From Planctomycetota bacterium (GTDB lineage Bacteria; Planctomycetota; PLA2; JAEUHO01), in NCBI GenBank assembly GCA_020631815.1, contig JACKGW010000002.1, positions 256,268-320,267 of the forward strand: DNA of 64,000 bases, given 5' to 3'. Below the pieces are notes generated by a model. The model had not been told where the DNA came from, did no database searches, and was given only the letters and a program-made list of their open reading frames with translations. The translations under genes were made by a program, and so were the position numbers. Shown one piece after another: positions 35,726-44,200 of the stretch. How positions within the stretch are numbered: position 1 is the stretch's first letter; every line of letters begins with the position of its first letter.

Positions 35726-36496
35726 ATGCACCCCACCCCGCTCGACGAGCACGCGCAGGACGCCTTCGACATCCGGTTGGGCTGGGGCCCCTGGGGGCTC
35801 CAGCATGTGGCGCGCGACGCCGACGTGGTCGTGATCGTGGACGTGCTGTCGTTCACGACGTGCGTCGAGGTGGCTGCCTCGCGCGGGATCGACGTGATTC
35901 CCTTCCCCTGGCGTGACGACCGCGCCGCGGCGCGCGCGAAGGAGGTGGGCGCCGTCCTGGCAACGCGCCGCGGCGAGGGCAGCGGCCCCTCGCTCTCCCC
36001 GGCAAGCCTCTCGAGCTTGCCGCCCGGAAGCCGCCTGCTCTTGCCCTCGCCCAACGGCTCCGAGCTCTCGACCAAGAGCCCGGCGCCGACCACGCTGGCC
36101 GGATGCCTGCGCAACGCGAAGGCGGTCGCGCAGGCTGCGGCGGCGCGTGGACGCAAGCTGACCGTGATCGCATCGGGCGAGAAGTGGCCCGACGGGTCGC
36201 TGCGCCCTGCTCTGGAGGACCACCTGGGCGCGGGCGCGATCCTGCGGCACCTGAGTGGCTCGGCCTCGCCCGAAGCACAGGCTGCGGTGGCGCTGTTCGA
36301 AGGCATCGGCGATCGGCTCCCGACGTTCCTCTCGTCCTGCGCGAGCGGCCGCGAGCTGATCACGCGCGGGTACGCGCGCGACGTCGAGCTGGCGTCGGCG
36401 CTCGACGTCAGCACCGTGGTCCCGGTGCTGCGCGGCGGCATGTGGAAGCGGCTCGTTCGGCCTCCGGCGCCTGGCGCACTCCCCCATCTGGGGTAG
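35726..36496 (+). CDS. ComB-like 2-phosphosulfolactate phosphatase family protein
   Basis: 256-aa protein of the ComB family (Mg-dependent 2-phosphosulfolactate phosphatase in coenzyme M synthesis in archaea). Visible family blocks: LGWGPWGLQHVARDADVVVIVDVLSFTT near the N-terminus, LLLPSPNGSELS, VIASGEKWPDGSLRPALEDHLGAGAI and FLSSCASGREL. Bacteria without coenzyme M often carry this family with unknown substrate. AGGAGG precedes the ATG at 35726 by 3-4 bp. The gene forms a short unit with the vWA lipoprotein. Confidence 0.85.
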   Translation: MHPTPLDEHAQDAFDIRLGWGPWGLQHVARDADVVVIVDVLSFTTCVEVAASRGIDVIPFPWRDDRAAARAKEVGAVLATRRGEGSGPSLSPASLSSLPPGSRLLLPSPNGSELSTKSPAPTTLAGCLRNAKAVAQAAAARGRKLTVIASGEKWPDGSLRPALEDHLGAGAILRHLSGSASPEAQAAVALFEGIGDRLPTFLSSCASGRELITRGYARDVELASALDVSTVVPVLRGGMWKRLVRPPAPGALPHLG

Positions 36497-36513
36497 CGTC
36501 CGACCGGAGTCCC

Positions 36514-37404
36514 ATGCGTCACGCCGTCCTCTCCTGCCTTGCTGCCCTCCTCGTCGCCGCATGCGGCGGAGGAGGCGGCGCCCCGCCCCCGCCCGGCCCG
36601 GCTGTCGATCCGCTGGCCGCGCTCTCCGACGAGTTCGACGACCCGAGCACGCTCTCGGCGTGGCAACGGCTCTTCGTGACGGAGGGCTGGGGCTTCGACC
36701 AGCTAGAGATCCACGACATCGGCGCCACCCGCGCAGGGTGGATGACCCTCGTCCCCTACAGCAGCAGCTGGTACCAGGAGTGGCGCGGTGTGCTCGTGCA
36801 CAAGCTGGTGAGTGGTGACTTCATCGCCTCCATGCACATCGAGGTCGCCAACCGCGCCGGGGACGCGGCGCCCGGCTCGCTCTACTCCCTTGGCGGGTTG
36901 TTCGTGCGCGCACCGCGCGCGATCACGCCGGCTACGTGGACCACCGGCGGTGAGAACTACGTCTTCCTCTCGATCGGCGCGGCCAACACCCCCGGAGCCT
37001 GGCAGAGCGAAGTCAAGACGACGGTGGACAGCGACTCGATCTTGGAGATCGACGCGGGCGCGTCGTCCGCCGACCTGCGCTGCGCGCGCATCGGTAGCGT
37101 GATGCTCTTGCTCCGCAGGTTGGGCGCAGGCGCGTGGACGGTGCATCGCCGCTACGTCCGCACCGACTTCCCGCCCACGTTGCAGGTGGGCATCACGACC
37201 TACACGGACTGGGCAACGTGCGAGGCGGCCGGCTACCCCACGCACAACACGACGCTGCTCGTCGGAGGCAATCCCGATCTCCGCGCGCAGGTCGACTACA
37301 TGCGCTTCGCGACGCCCGAGGTGCCGGCGAGCCTCGTGGGACGCGATCTCGCCAACGGGGCGGACGTCAGCGACGGCGAGCTGCTTGCTTGGCTCGCTCC
37401 CTAG
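36514..37404 (+). CDS. Lipoprotein with lectin/glucanase-like domain
   Basis: 296-aa lipoprotein (lipobox VAACG with Cys near 17, then a poly-Gly/Pro linker). The mature part (DEFDDPSTLSAWQRLFVTEGWGFDQLEI ... GLFVRAPRA ... QVGITTYTD) has the beta-sandwich pattern of concanavalin A-like lectin/glucanase proteins used for carbohydrate binding. No catalytic ExDxxE motif is visible, so binding rather than hydrolysis is more likely. It follows the ComB-like gene by 17 bp. Confidence 0.72.
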   Translation: MRHAVLSCLAALLVAACGGGGGAPPPPGPAVDPLAALSDEFDDPSTLSAWQRLFVTEGWGFDQLEIHDIGATRAGWMTLVPYSSSWYQEWRGVLVHKLVSGDFIASMHIEVANRAGDAAPGSLYSLGGLFVRAPRAITPATWTTGGENYVFLSIGAANTPGAWQSEVKTTVDSDSILEIDAGASSADLRCARIGSVMLLLRRLGAGAWTVHRRYVRTDFPPTLQVGITTYTDWATCEAAGYPTHNTTLLVGGNPDLRAQVDYMRFATPEVPASLVGRDLANGADVSDGELLAWLAP

Positions 37405-37425
37405 CCTCGCAGGATCAAAAGAGAA

Positions 37426-37462
37426 GGCGCCGCCCGTTCCGGGGGGAGGAACGGACGGCGCC
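37426..37462 (-). terminator. Terminator of the DUF2383 gene
   Basis: 15-bp stem GGCGCCGCCCGTTCC / GGAACGGACGGCGCC with one mismatch and a 7-nt loop. On the minus strand it is followed by TTCTCTTTT (37425-37417), so it terminates transcription from the DUF2383 gene. Confidence 0.75.
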
Positions 37463-37555
37463 GAGATGAGCCGAGGACTCGCTGGGGGGGATGTGATAGG
37501 GATCTGGGGGAGAGCGAGTGCGTGAGAGGCGAGGCTCCCGGCTCGGTGAGGTGGT

Positions 37556-38014
37556 TCAGGACTTGTTGTAGGCAACCTGGAGCTGGTGCATGCGGTCATG
37601 CGCCTGCTGCACGTCGTTGCACTGGGCGCGAACGATGTCGCGTGCCGACGGCGCGAGCGGCTGCTCCAGGGCCGACTTGTAGGCCCCGATGGCGTGGTCT
37701 TCACCGCGCTCGCATTCGTTGACGACAGCCTTGGCGTCATCGGAGGCGAACGTGGTCTTGACGTCGAACCAGGCGCGATGGGCCGCGCCCGCGAGCGAGC
37801 CGCTGTCTTGGGGCTCGCCGCCGAGGCGACGAACCTCGGTGCGCAGCTGGTTGGCGAACTGGCCGCGCTCGGCGCCGAAGCGAGCGAACGTGGACTTCAG
37901 GATGGGGTCGCTCGTCAGCTCGGCCGCCTTCAGATAGCCGGCGCAACCGTCCTCGCACACCTTCACGAGGTCGTTGAGCGTGTCGATGCTCTGGGTGGGG
38001 ACGTTGGTGGTCAT
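37556..38014 (-). CDS. DUF2383 / PA2169-type four-helix-bundle protein
   Basis: 152-aa all-helical protein. SIDTLNDLVKVCEDGCAGYLKAAE at the start, then regularly placed acidic and His residues (GAERGQFANQLRTEVRRLGG, CERGEDHAIGAYKSAL), matching the ferritin-like DUF2383/PA2169 family that is commonly induced by stress and sits with other small envelope-stress genes. Start ATG 38014 has AAAGGA upstream. A sigma-54-like element (38069-38083) and a GTnTCC palindrome (38116) precede it, the latter shared with the divergent gene at 38274. Confidence 0.85.
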   Translation of the reverse strand: MTTNVPTQSIDTLNDLVKVCEDGCAGYLKAAELTSDPILKSTFARFGAERGQFANQLRTEVRRLGGEPQDSGSLAGAAHRAWFDVKTTFASDDAKAVVNECERGEDHAIGAYKSALEQPLAPSARDIVRAQCNDVQQAHDRMHQLQVAYNKS

Positions 38015-38068
38015 GGGAGGGAATCCTTTCGTGAGTGCTCGTGGGAGCAGGGAAGCGGTAGGTTCAGA

Positions 38069-38083
38069 GCGAACTGCGTACCG
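38069..38083 (-). promoter_or_regulatory. Sigma-54-like promoter of DUF2383 gene
   Basis: Minus-strand CGGTACGCAGTTCGC fits TGGCACG-N4-TTGC with the invariant GG and GC correctly spaced. Predicted start of transcription about 38057, 43 nt before the start codon. By eye; one of nine such elements in the island. Confidence 0.5.
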
Positions 38084-38115
38084 CACGCGAATTCGGCCGT
38101 CCTCGCGGGAGAAGC

Positions 38116-38130
38116 GTGTCCCTGGGTGAC
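38116..38130. promoter_or_regulatory. Activator-site palindrome between divergent promoters
   Basis: GTGTCCCTGGGTGAC, one mismatch from GTnTCC-N3-GGAnAC. It lies 33 bp from the -24 GG of the DUF2383 promoter and 75 bp from that of the one-TM gene, in helical phase with both. Confidence 0.55.
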
Positions 38131-38204
38131 ACCGGCTCCCGGCGGCGTGTCATGGACGCCTCCTGCCGCGCCGCTCGCTCCCGCACGGCCCCTCCAGGAA
38201 CGTC

Positions 38205-38220
38205 CGGCCCTCGCCTTGCT
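38205..38220 (+). promoter_or_regulatory. Sigma-54-like promoter of the one-TM protein
   Basis: CGGCCCTCGCCTTGCT: invariant GG (38206) and a perfect TTGCT (-12 box). Predicted transcription start about 38231, 43 nt before the ATG at 38274. Confidence 0.5.
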
Positions 38221-38273
38221 TCAGGAGCGGACGACGGGCCACATGGCGTGGCCGTCGAAAGGAGTCATTTCTC

Positions 38274-38477
38274 ATGCTCTCGCAGCGCGGTAGCAGCTCG
38301 TCGGCGGCCATTGTCGCCATCCTCGCCCTGGTCCTGATCGCTGGCGCGGCCTGGTTCGTTTGGGGTCGCGGTGGCAGCACGATCGTCGAGAAGGACACGA
38401 CGGTCATCGAGCACGACCACACGCCGGACGCCCCCAGCATCGACGTGGACCTGGATCTCGACGGCAAGGACAAGTGA
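38274..38477 (+). CDS. Small single-span membrane protein
   Basis: 67 aa: one membrane helix (about residues 11-30, AAIVAILALVLIAGAAWFVW) and an acidic tail ending DVDLDLDGKDK. Supported as real by a strong AAAGGAG upstream, a sigma-54-like promoter and an immediate terminator. Unknown function; the context of DUF2383, DUF883 and holin-like genes suggests an envelope-stress role. Confidence 0.75.
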   Translation: MLSQRGSSSSAAIVAILALVLIAGAAWFVWGRGGSTIVEKDTTVIEHDHTPDAPSIDVDLDLDGKDK

Positions 38478-38497
38478 TCGGATGGCCCGACACGAAG

Positions 38498-38535
38498 ACG
38501 CCCGGTGACCTCGAGGTCACCGGGCGTTCTTCGTT
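38498..38535 (+). terminator. Terminator after the one-TM gene
   Basis: 13-bp perfect stem ACGCCCGGTGACC / GGTCACCGGGCGT with a TCGA loop, then TCTTCGTTTT. It may act on both strands since the convergent holin-like gene ends at 38554. Confidence 0.9.
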
Positions 38536-38553
38536 TTGCAGGATGCGAAGCGA

Positions 38554-38832
38554 TCAGCGGACGCGCATGCGGCGGGAAAACACCAACACGCCCGCACCCA
38601 CGAGCGAGGCGACGAGACCCGTGACGCTCGCGGCACCCGCGGTCCCCCAGGCATGCCGGAGGGCGACGAACAGGGCCACCAGGAGGAACGCCACGCCTGT
38701 CAGCAGGACGAGCGCACCGACGATGACGCTGCTGGCGGCGCGCATGGCGTCCACCTTCGTCTGCGCCAAGCTGCGCACCTCGGCGTTGACGATGCCCAGG
38801 GAGGAGGTCAGGAACGTGGCGAGTGAAGCCAT
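38554..38832 (-). CDS. Holin-like (phage holin superfamily III type) membrane protein
   Basis: 92 aa with two strong membrane helices (about residues 28-55 and 62-84) preceded by an amphipathic N-terminus (SLGIVNAEVRSLAQTKVDAMRAAS) and a basic end. This matches the small putative holin-X/phage holin family proteins found on bacterial chromosomes next to DUF883/YqjD-type genes. It starts 4 bp after the DUF883 stop, so it is the second gene of that operon. No prophage genes are near, so an envelope-stress role is more likely than lysis. Confidence 0.78.
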   Translation of the reverse strand: MASLATFLTSSLGIVNAEVRSLAQTKVDAMRAASSVIVGALVLLTGVAFLLVALFVALRHAWGTAGAASVTGLVASLVGAGVLVFSRRMRVR

Positions 38833-38836
38833 GGGC

Positions 38837-39169
38837 CTACCGCCGATCCAGAAAGCGACCGACGAGCAGGCCGACCCCAACAGCGCCGAACACGCTCCAC
38901 CAGGGGTGACTCTGGATGCTCTCGCGAGCCGTCTCTTCCATCGCGCTTGCTTGGTCGCCGACCTTCTCGCCAACGCTGGAGGCGACATCCTTCACCGCGG
39001 CCACGCCGTTCTCGGCGGCCCGGCTCGCGTTGCGGCCAGCTCGACGAATCGAGCTCTCTCCTGCGTCGCGGAGGGCAACGACGAGGCTCTTGATGTCGTC
39101 CCGCAGTGAACCCAGGTCCTCGCGGAGATCCGAGAGGTCGGACTGGACTCGGTTCTTGGGGGCGGTCAT
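38837..39169 (-). CDS. DUF883/ElaB-YqjD-like protein
   Basis: 110 aa: an amphipathic helical region with heptad-like spacing (LSDLREDLGSLRDDIKSLVVALRD; then helices with Ala/Glu/Gly), ending in one membrane segment (HPWWSVFGAVGVGLLVGRFLDRR). The final WW..GAxxGLLVGRxLxRR pattern is the hallmark of the ElaB/YqjD/DUF883 inner-membrane ribosome-associated stress family. ATG 39169 has AGGAG 6 bp upstream. Preceded by a near-perfect sigma-54 element at 39216-39230. First gene of a two-gene unit with the holin-like gene. Confidence 0.85.
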   Translation of the reverse strand: MTAPKNRVQSDLSDLREDLGSLRDDIKSLVVALRDAGESSIRRAGRNASRAAENGVAAVKDVASSVGEKVGDQASAMEETARESIQSHPWWSVFGAVGVGLLVGRFLDRR

Positions 39170-39215
39170 GGGGAACTCCTTCGATTCCATGGGGACGTTG
39201 ATGACGGGGGGAGGC

Positions 39216-39230
39216 GCAAGGCGCGTGCCG
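39216..39230 (-). promoter_or_regulatory. Sigma-54 promoter of the DUF883 operon
   Basis: CGGCACGCGCCTTGC on the minus strand: GGCACG-N4-TTGC, matching the consensus at every conserved position but the first. Predicted transcription start about 39204, 35 nt before the ATG. The best-looking -24/-12 element on this strand in the window. Confidence 0.65.
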
Positions 39231-39261
39231 CCGGCCTCCCCGGGGCCCGCGCGGCTCGGGC

Positions 39262-39295
39262 GTCTCCTCAAGACACGCGTGGCGCTCCCGGAGAC
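39262..39295. promoter_or_regulatory. Activator-site pair upstream of DUF883 operon
   Basis: GTCTCCTCAAGACAC (39262-39276, one mismatch to GTnTCC-N3-GGAnAC) and a half-site GGAGAC at 39290-39295, 19 bp on. Near edge 32 bp from the -24 GG. Confidence 0.5.
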
Positions 39296-39318
39296 GGTGC
39301 GTGCGGTACCTGGCGCGC

Positions 39319-41142
39319 TCAGGGCAGATGCGCGACCGGCTCGCGAGACGACGCCGGACGGACGGCCGCCAGCGCTTCGGCCGCCGTGTGCACGACGCGA
39401 TCCGCCAGCTCCTCCGGCTCGGCGCCCGGCTCCGGTTCGATGTTGGTCCGCGACCACGCCAGCAGGACCAGGCGCGTGTTCGGGAAGCGCGCGCGCAGGC
39501 GCTTGAGCAAGCCCGAGGAACGCTCCGCACCGGCAGGTGGGAGCGCCACCACGACGAGCAGCGAGGGGTCCATCTCCGTCAGCTCGGCGACATGCTCGGC
39601 AACCAAGCGGCGGGGCGAGAGCACCACGGTGCCGGGCTCTTGCCGCGCGACGAGCTGACCCAGGGCGCGCGCCGCCAAGCCGTCGCCGGGCGCGTCGGAC
39701 GGGACGATCGCGATGCGGCGAGCTCCTCGCCGCGACGCACGCTCGCGGCCTGAATCCGCTTCGGCGGGCGGCTCGACCAGGACGCCATCCAGGAGTCGAC
39801 GCATCTCGCCGTGCAGGAAGCGCTGTCGGCTGGCATCGACCGTTCCGGCTCGTCGCTCTTGCTCGGCGAGTGCCAGGGCAGGAAGGACCACGTCATCGAG
39901 CAGGCCGACGGGCCCGCGCTCCTCGACGTGTCGTGCCGCCAGTCGCCGAGCCCCATCTCCGTCGAAGGCCATGATGCGGCGGAAGAAGTGGGTGTGGTGT
40001 TCACGCGACGGATCGGCGGCCAGCAGTACGTGCAGGAACGACAGCTCGGGGATGTATCGACCCGCGACGGCCAGGCAGAGCGTGAGCGGGACAGCCAGGA
40101 CGAGTCCCGGCCCACCCCAGAGCCACGCCCAGAAGAACGCGGCCAGGAGAACTGCGAAGGTGCTGAGTCCGCTGCTCTTGCCGTAGAGCAGGGGCTCCAC
40201 GACGTTCTCCGTGATCAGCTCGAGGACGAGGAACAGCCCCAAGATGCCCAGCGTGGGCCCCCAGGTGGGGAACACCGCCAGCGAGAAGAGGATCGGCAAG
40301 GCCGCCCCCGTCCAGGGACCGACGTAGGGGATGAAGCGCAGCAGCGTGGCCGCGAGGCCGAAGAAGATGGCTCCTGGCATGCCGATCAGGTGCAGACCGA
40401 TCCCGACAGGGATGCCGTAGGCGGCATTCAACATGAGCGTCGTGAACAGGTAGCTGCTGACGCGGCCCGTTGCTTCGTCCAGGGCCTGCGTCGTGATGGA
40501 CAGGTTGCCGGGGCCGAGCACCTGCACGATCCGATCGCGCAGGCTGGGCGCGTAGATCAGCAGGAAGAGCGCCAAGATGAGGACCGCACCGAGCGTGGCG
40601 ATCGACTCCAGGAAGGGAGACACCCGCTCCATCAGCGTGGGTTCGACCTGGACCGGCTCGGGCTCCGGCTCGGGTGCGGGCGCCTTGTCGACGGGCGGCG
40701 CGGGCTGCTGCGCTCCCGCGTCGGCATCGGTCGCTTCTTCTTCGGCCGGTTCCGAGGCCGCCGCCTCGACGTCCCGCTTGACGTCTTCGATCTTGGTCGA
40801 GACATCGGCAATGGGCTTCGTCATGCCCCGCAAGGCGGCCACACGCTGCTGGAAGTTCTCGCGGTAGGCGGGGAGCTCCTCGGCGAGCACGGCGCCCTCA
40901 CGCACGAGGAACCAACCCAGCAGGACCAGGAGCGCCGTAGCGAAGGTGATGGAACCCAGGACGGCCGGGATCCGCGGTAGGCGCAGCCGGCGTTGGAACC
41001 AGCTGACCAGCGGTCCGAGGAGAAGCGCCAGGAGGCCCGCCATGCAGACGGGGACCAAGAAGGGGCGACCCGCATACAGCGCGGCGACGACGGCCAGGAA
41101 GGCCAGTAGGCGCAGGGCAGACGCTGTGCTGGAAGAACGCAT
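39319..41142 (-). CDS. AI-2E/PerM family permease with extra C-terminal domain
   Basis: 607-aa protein. Residues 1-395 are an AI-2E/PerM-type transporter: early TM pair (LLAFLAVVAALYAGRPFLVPVCMAGLLALLLGPLV), an Ala/Glu/Pro-rich soluble loop (about 125-165), then the typical second half (FIPYVGPWTGAALPILFSL, ELITENVVEPLLYGKSSGLSTFAVLLAAFFW). Residues about 400-607 are an unusual soluble addition with an alternating alpha/beta look (RRIAIVPSDAPGDGLAARALGQLV ... LLVVVALPP), resembling a B12-binding or receiver-like fold. Start ATG 41142. Possible sigma-54 promoter at 41171-41185. Confidence 0.85.
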   Translation of the reverse strand: MRSSSTASALRLLAFLAVVAALYAGRPFLVPVCMAGLLALLLGPLVSWFQRRLRLPRIPAVLGSITFATALLVLLGWFLVREGAVLAEELPAYRENFQQRVAALRGMTKPIADVSTKIEDVKRDVEAAASEPAEEEATDADAGAQQPAPPVDKAPAPEPEPEPVQVEPTLMERVSPFLESIATLGAVLILALFLLIYAPSLRDRIVQVLGPGNLSITTQALDEATGRVSSYLFTTLMLNAAYGIPVGIGLHLIGMPGAIFFGLAATLLRFIPYVGPWTGAALPILFSLAVFPTWGPTLGILGLFLVLELITENVVEPLLYGKSSGLSTFAVLLAAFFWAWLWGGPGLVLAVPLTLCLAVAGRYIPELSFLHVLLAADPSREHHTHFFRRIMAFDGDGARRLAARHVEERGPVGLLDDVVLPALALAEQERRAGTVDASRQRFLHGEMRRLLDGVLVEPPAEADSGRERASRRGARRIAIVPSDAPGDGLAARALGQLVARQEPGTVVLSPRRLVAEHVAELTEMDPSLLVVVALPPAGAERSSGLLKRLRARFPNTRLVLLAWSRTNIEPEPGAEPEELADRVVHTAAEALAAVRPASSREPVAHLP

Positions 41143-41170
41143 GCGGGACACTCCGTTCGGCACGCTTCTC

Positions 41171-41185
41171 GCAACCGCCATGCCG
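41171..41185 (-). promoter_or_regulatory. Sigma-54-like promoter of the permease
   Basis: CGGCATGGCGGTTGC on the minus strand (GGCA, G7 and TTGC match). Predicted start about 41159. No clear GTnTCC palindrome was found upstream, so this is weaker than the others. Confidence 0.4.
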
Positions 41186-41218
41186 TAGCCTGTGGCGCGG
41201 CGCCAGGGAGGGCGGCAC

Positions 41219-44200
41219 GTGGAACACATGCGGTGGACGCTTCCGCTCTTGGCGGCGATCGACCGCCTCGTCGGCTGCTTCGACGAAGAGGCGCGGCTGC
41301 TCTGGCTGAACGATGGTGGCCTGCGCCTGCTGGCGAGGGAGCCGGTTCGCGAGCGCGATCTCACGCTGGGTGACGTGCTGCACCCAACCGAGCAGGGCCG
41401 GTGGGCCGACGCCATCCAGCCTGCGTACATGGCCGAGGGCCGCTGGAGCGGACGCCTGTGCTTGCAGGACCGCTTTGGGGCCCCCTGTCCGGTTGACGCC
41501 CTCGTCGTTCGCGTCGACAGCACGAGCGTGAAGTGGGCGATCGTCGCCTCCGACCTGGCATCCAACGAATCGGCGGCCGAGCGCGCGCGCGAACGCGACC
41601 GCCTGCTGCAGGCACTGTTGGGCGGCCTGTTCGCGTTGGCCGCCGTCTGCCTGCCGGATGGCACCATCGTTGAAGCCACGCATGGGTCCGAGAACGAGAG
41701 TGCCTTGGTCGACACGCCCCTGCACCTGGCCGCGTGGTGGCAGCACGACCCCGACGTGCAAGAGGAGGTTCGACGCGCGGTCCACTCGGCTGCCTCCGGC
41801 AAGGCCATGCGCTTCGAGGCCACGGCAACGCTCGGCGATGGACGCATCGTGCCGCTCGAGCTGGCGGTGACGCCCCTGCAAGCCGCGGACGGCGCGGTCA
41901 CCCACCTGGTCACGTCGGGTCTCGACCTCAGCGACCGCATTCGTTTCGAACGACGACTCGCGGCCAGCCAGGCGGCCTCGCGTGCGGTCGCCAAGGCGCG
42001 CACGCTGGACCAGGGCGTTCAAGGCACCCTCGATGCGATCGTCAACGTCCTGGGTTGGGACGTCGCCGAGTGGTGGGTCGTCGGTGACGGCGGATCTGCC
42101 TTGGAGCGCAAGCACGCACGGCTGACATCGAGACTGCGCCGCAGCGCGGCCTGGACCGACGAGAGCGACCGCGTGCGGTTCGCGCAAGGAGAGGGCCTGC
42201 CAGGTCTCGCCTGGGCCCAAGGCAAGGCCGTGTGGCGCGTCGAGGACGATCCCCAGGCTCCGCCGCTGGGTCGCGAGGCCGAGGCCCGTGAGGCGGGCTT
42301 GGCTTCGTCCGTGGCCATCCCGGTGCACTTGGCCGACGGCGGTCTGGGCGTGCTCTCGCTGTTCGCGCGCGAGACGTGGCCTGTCGATCCCCTGCTCGCC
42401 GGCATGCTCGAGTCGCTGGGCTTGGACTTGGCGTCGCTGTCCGTGCGGCAGTCGCAGCGCGTCACGATCGCCCTCAGGGACCGCGCACTCGACACAGTGC
42501 GTCTGGGCATCCTGCTCTGCGATGCGAACGCGCCCGATCTGCCGATCGTGTTTGCCAACCACGCCTTCGAGGAGATCACACGGTACCCGCTGCAAGAGGT
42601 GCTCGGGCGGAACTGTCGCTTCCTCCAGGGGCCGGAGACCGACCCCAAGGCCGTCGACACGCTGCGCGCCGCCATCGACGCGGAGCAGCCCGCGCGGGTG
42701 GTCTTGCGCAACTACCGCAAGGACGGGTCGCCGTTCTGGAACGAAGTATCGATCGCGCCGGTCCGGGGCGAAGACCAGATCGTCACGCACTTCGTCGGTT
42801 CGATGTCGGACGTGAGCACTCGCGTCGAGACCGAGCAGCTCCTGGCCCAGGCACGTGAGGCGGCCGAGGCGGCCAGCCGGAGCAAGTCCCACTTCGTGGC
42901 TGCGATCAGCCACGAGCTCCGGACGCCGCTCGGTGCGCTCCTCGGCTTCGCCGATGTCCTCCTCAACGAGGTGGCCGACCCGCGCGTGCGCCAGCTCGTA
43001 GAGGCCATGCGGCGCAACGGCGCGCACCTGACGGCGCTCGTCAACGACCTGCTGGACATCGCCGGCATGGAGGCAGGTCGCCTCACGCTGCACCGCGAGC
43101 CCGTCGCGGTGCTGTCGGTGCTCGAGGATGTGCGCAGTCTCTCGCTGCCCAAGGCCATCGAGAAGGGCCTGGACCTCTCCTTCGAGTTCGCGACGCGCCT
43201 GCCCGAAACGGTGATCGCAGATGCGACGCGCCTGCGACAGATCGTGCTGAACCTGGTCGGCAACGCGATCAAGTTCACGAGCGTCGGCAAGGTCACGGTC
43301 CATGTCGCATGCCAAGGCGAGCGGCGTCCGCGCCTGGCTCTCGAAGTGCGCGACACGGGGCTGGGCATGACGCCCGCCCAGCAGGCCCGCCTGTTCCAGC
43401 CGTTCTCGCGCGTGCACGAGTCCGCGACGCACCGCTTCCCGGGCACTGGCCTGGGCTTGAGCATCTGCAAGCACCTCGTCGAGCGCATGGGCGGCTCGAT
43501 CGACGTCGAGAGCACGCTGGGGCAGGGCTCGGCCTTCCGCGTCGACCTACCGCTGGAGGTTCCCGCCTCCGCGGCGTGGATCGACGCCGATCGTGCCCTG
43601 GTGACCTTGCGTACGGCGGGCGCGAGTGCCTCCCAGCCTCTTCCGCGCTTGCCGGCTGCGAGTCGCATCCTCCTGGCCGACGACCAGCCCGACATCCGCG
43701 CCTACTTGGCAGATCTGCTCGCACAGGCCGGCGCCGACGTCGAGACGTTCGACAGCGGTGTCGGGGCCATCGAGCGCGTACTGGAGGTCCAAGGCTCGGA
43801 CGAGACCTTCGACGCCCTCGTGCTCGACATCCAGATGCCGGGGCGGGACGGGATCGAAGTGCTACAGCACCTGCACGGTGCCGGCGACTACACGTCCGCG
43901 ATCGCCATCAGCGCCGGGGCGATGGCCGAAGAGCGAAGCCGCTGCTTGGAGGCGGGCTTCTTGCGCTTCTTCGCGAAGCCCCTGGACGCCCATCGCTTCC
44001 TCGAGAGCGTTGCCAGCGTCATGGGACGACGCAGTCGCGCGCGGAGCGAGACGGTTCGCTCCGTGCTGGTCGTGGAAGACGACCCCGACGCGGCCCGCAG
44101 CCTGGCGTTGCTCATCGAGCGTTGGGGTTGTGAAGTGCGGATCGCGGAGTCGTTGCGCGAAGCCGTGATGATGGTGCGGGCGCGGCGACCACAGGTCATT

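Noticed and set aside
38554..38832. Prophage holin
   Set aside because: No other phage gene is near, and it is coupled to a DUF883 stress protein.
40898..43474. An 858-codon minus-strand frame opposite the LOV kinase
   Set aside because: Same GC-driven shadow; no start signal and no recognisable domain.
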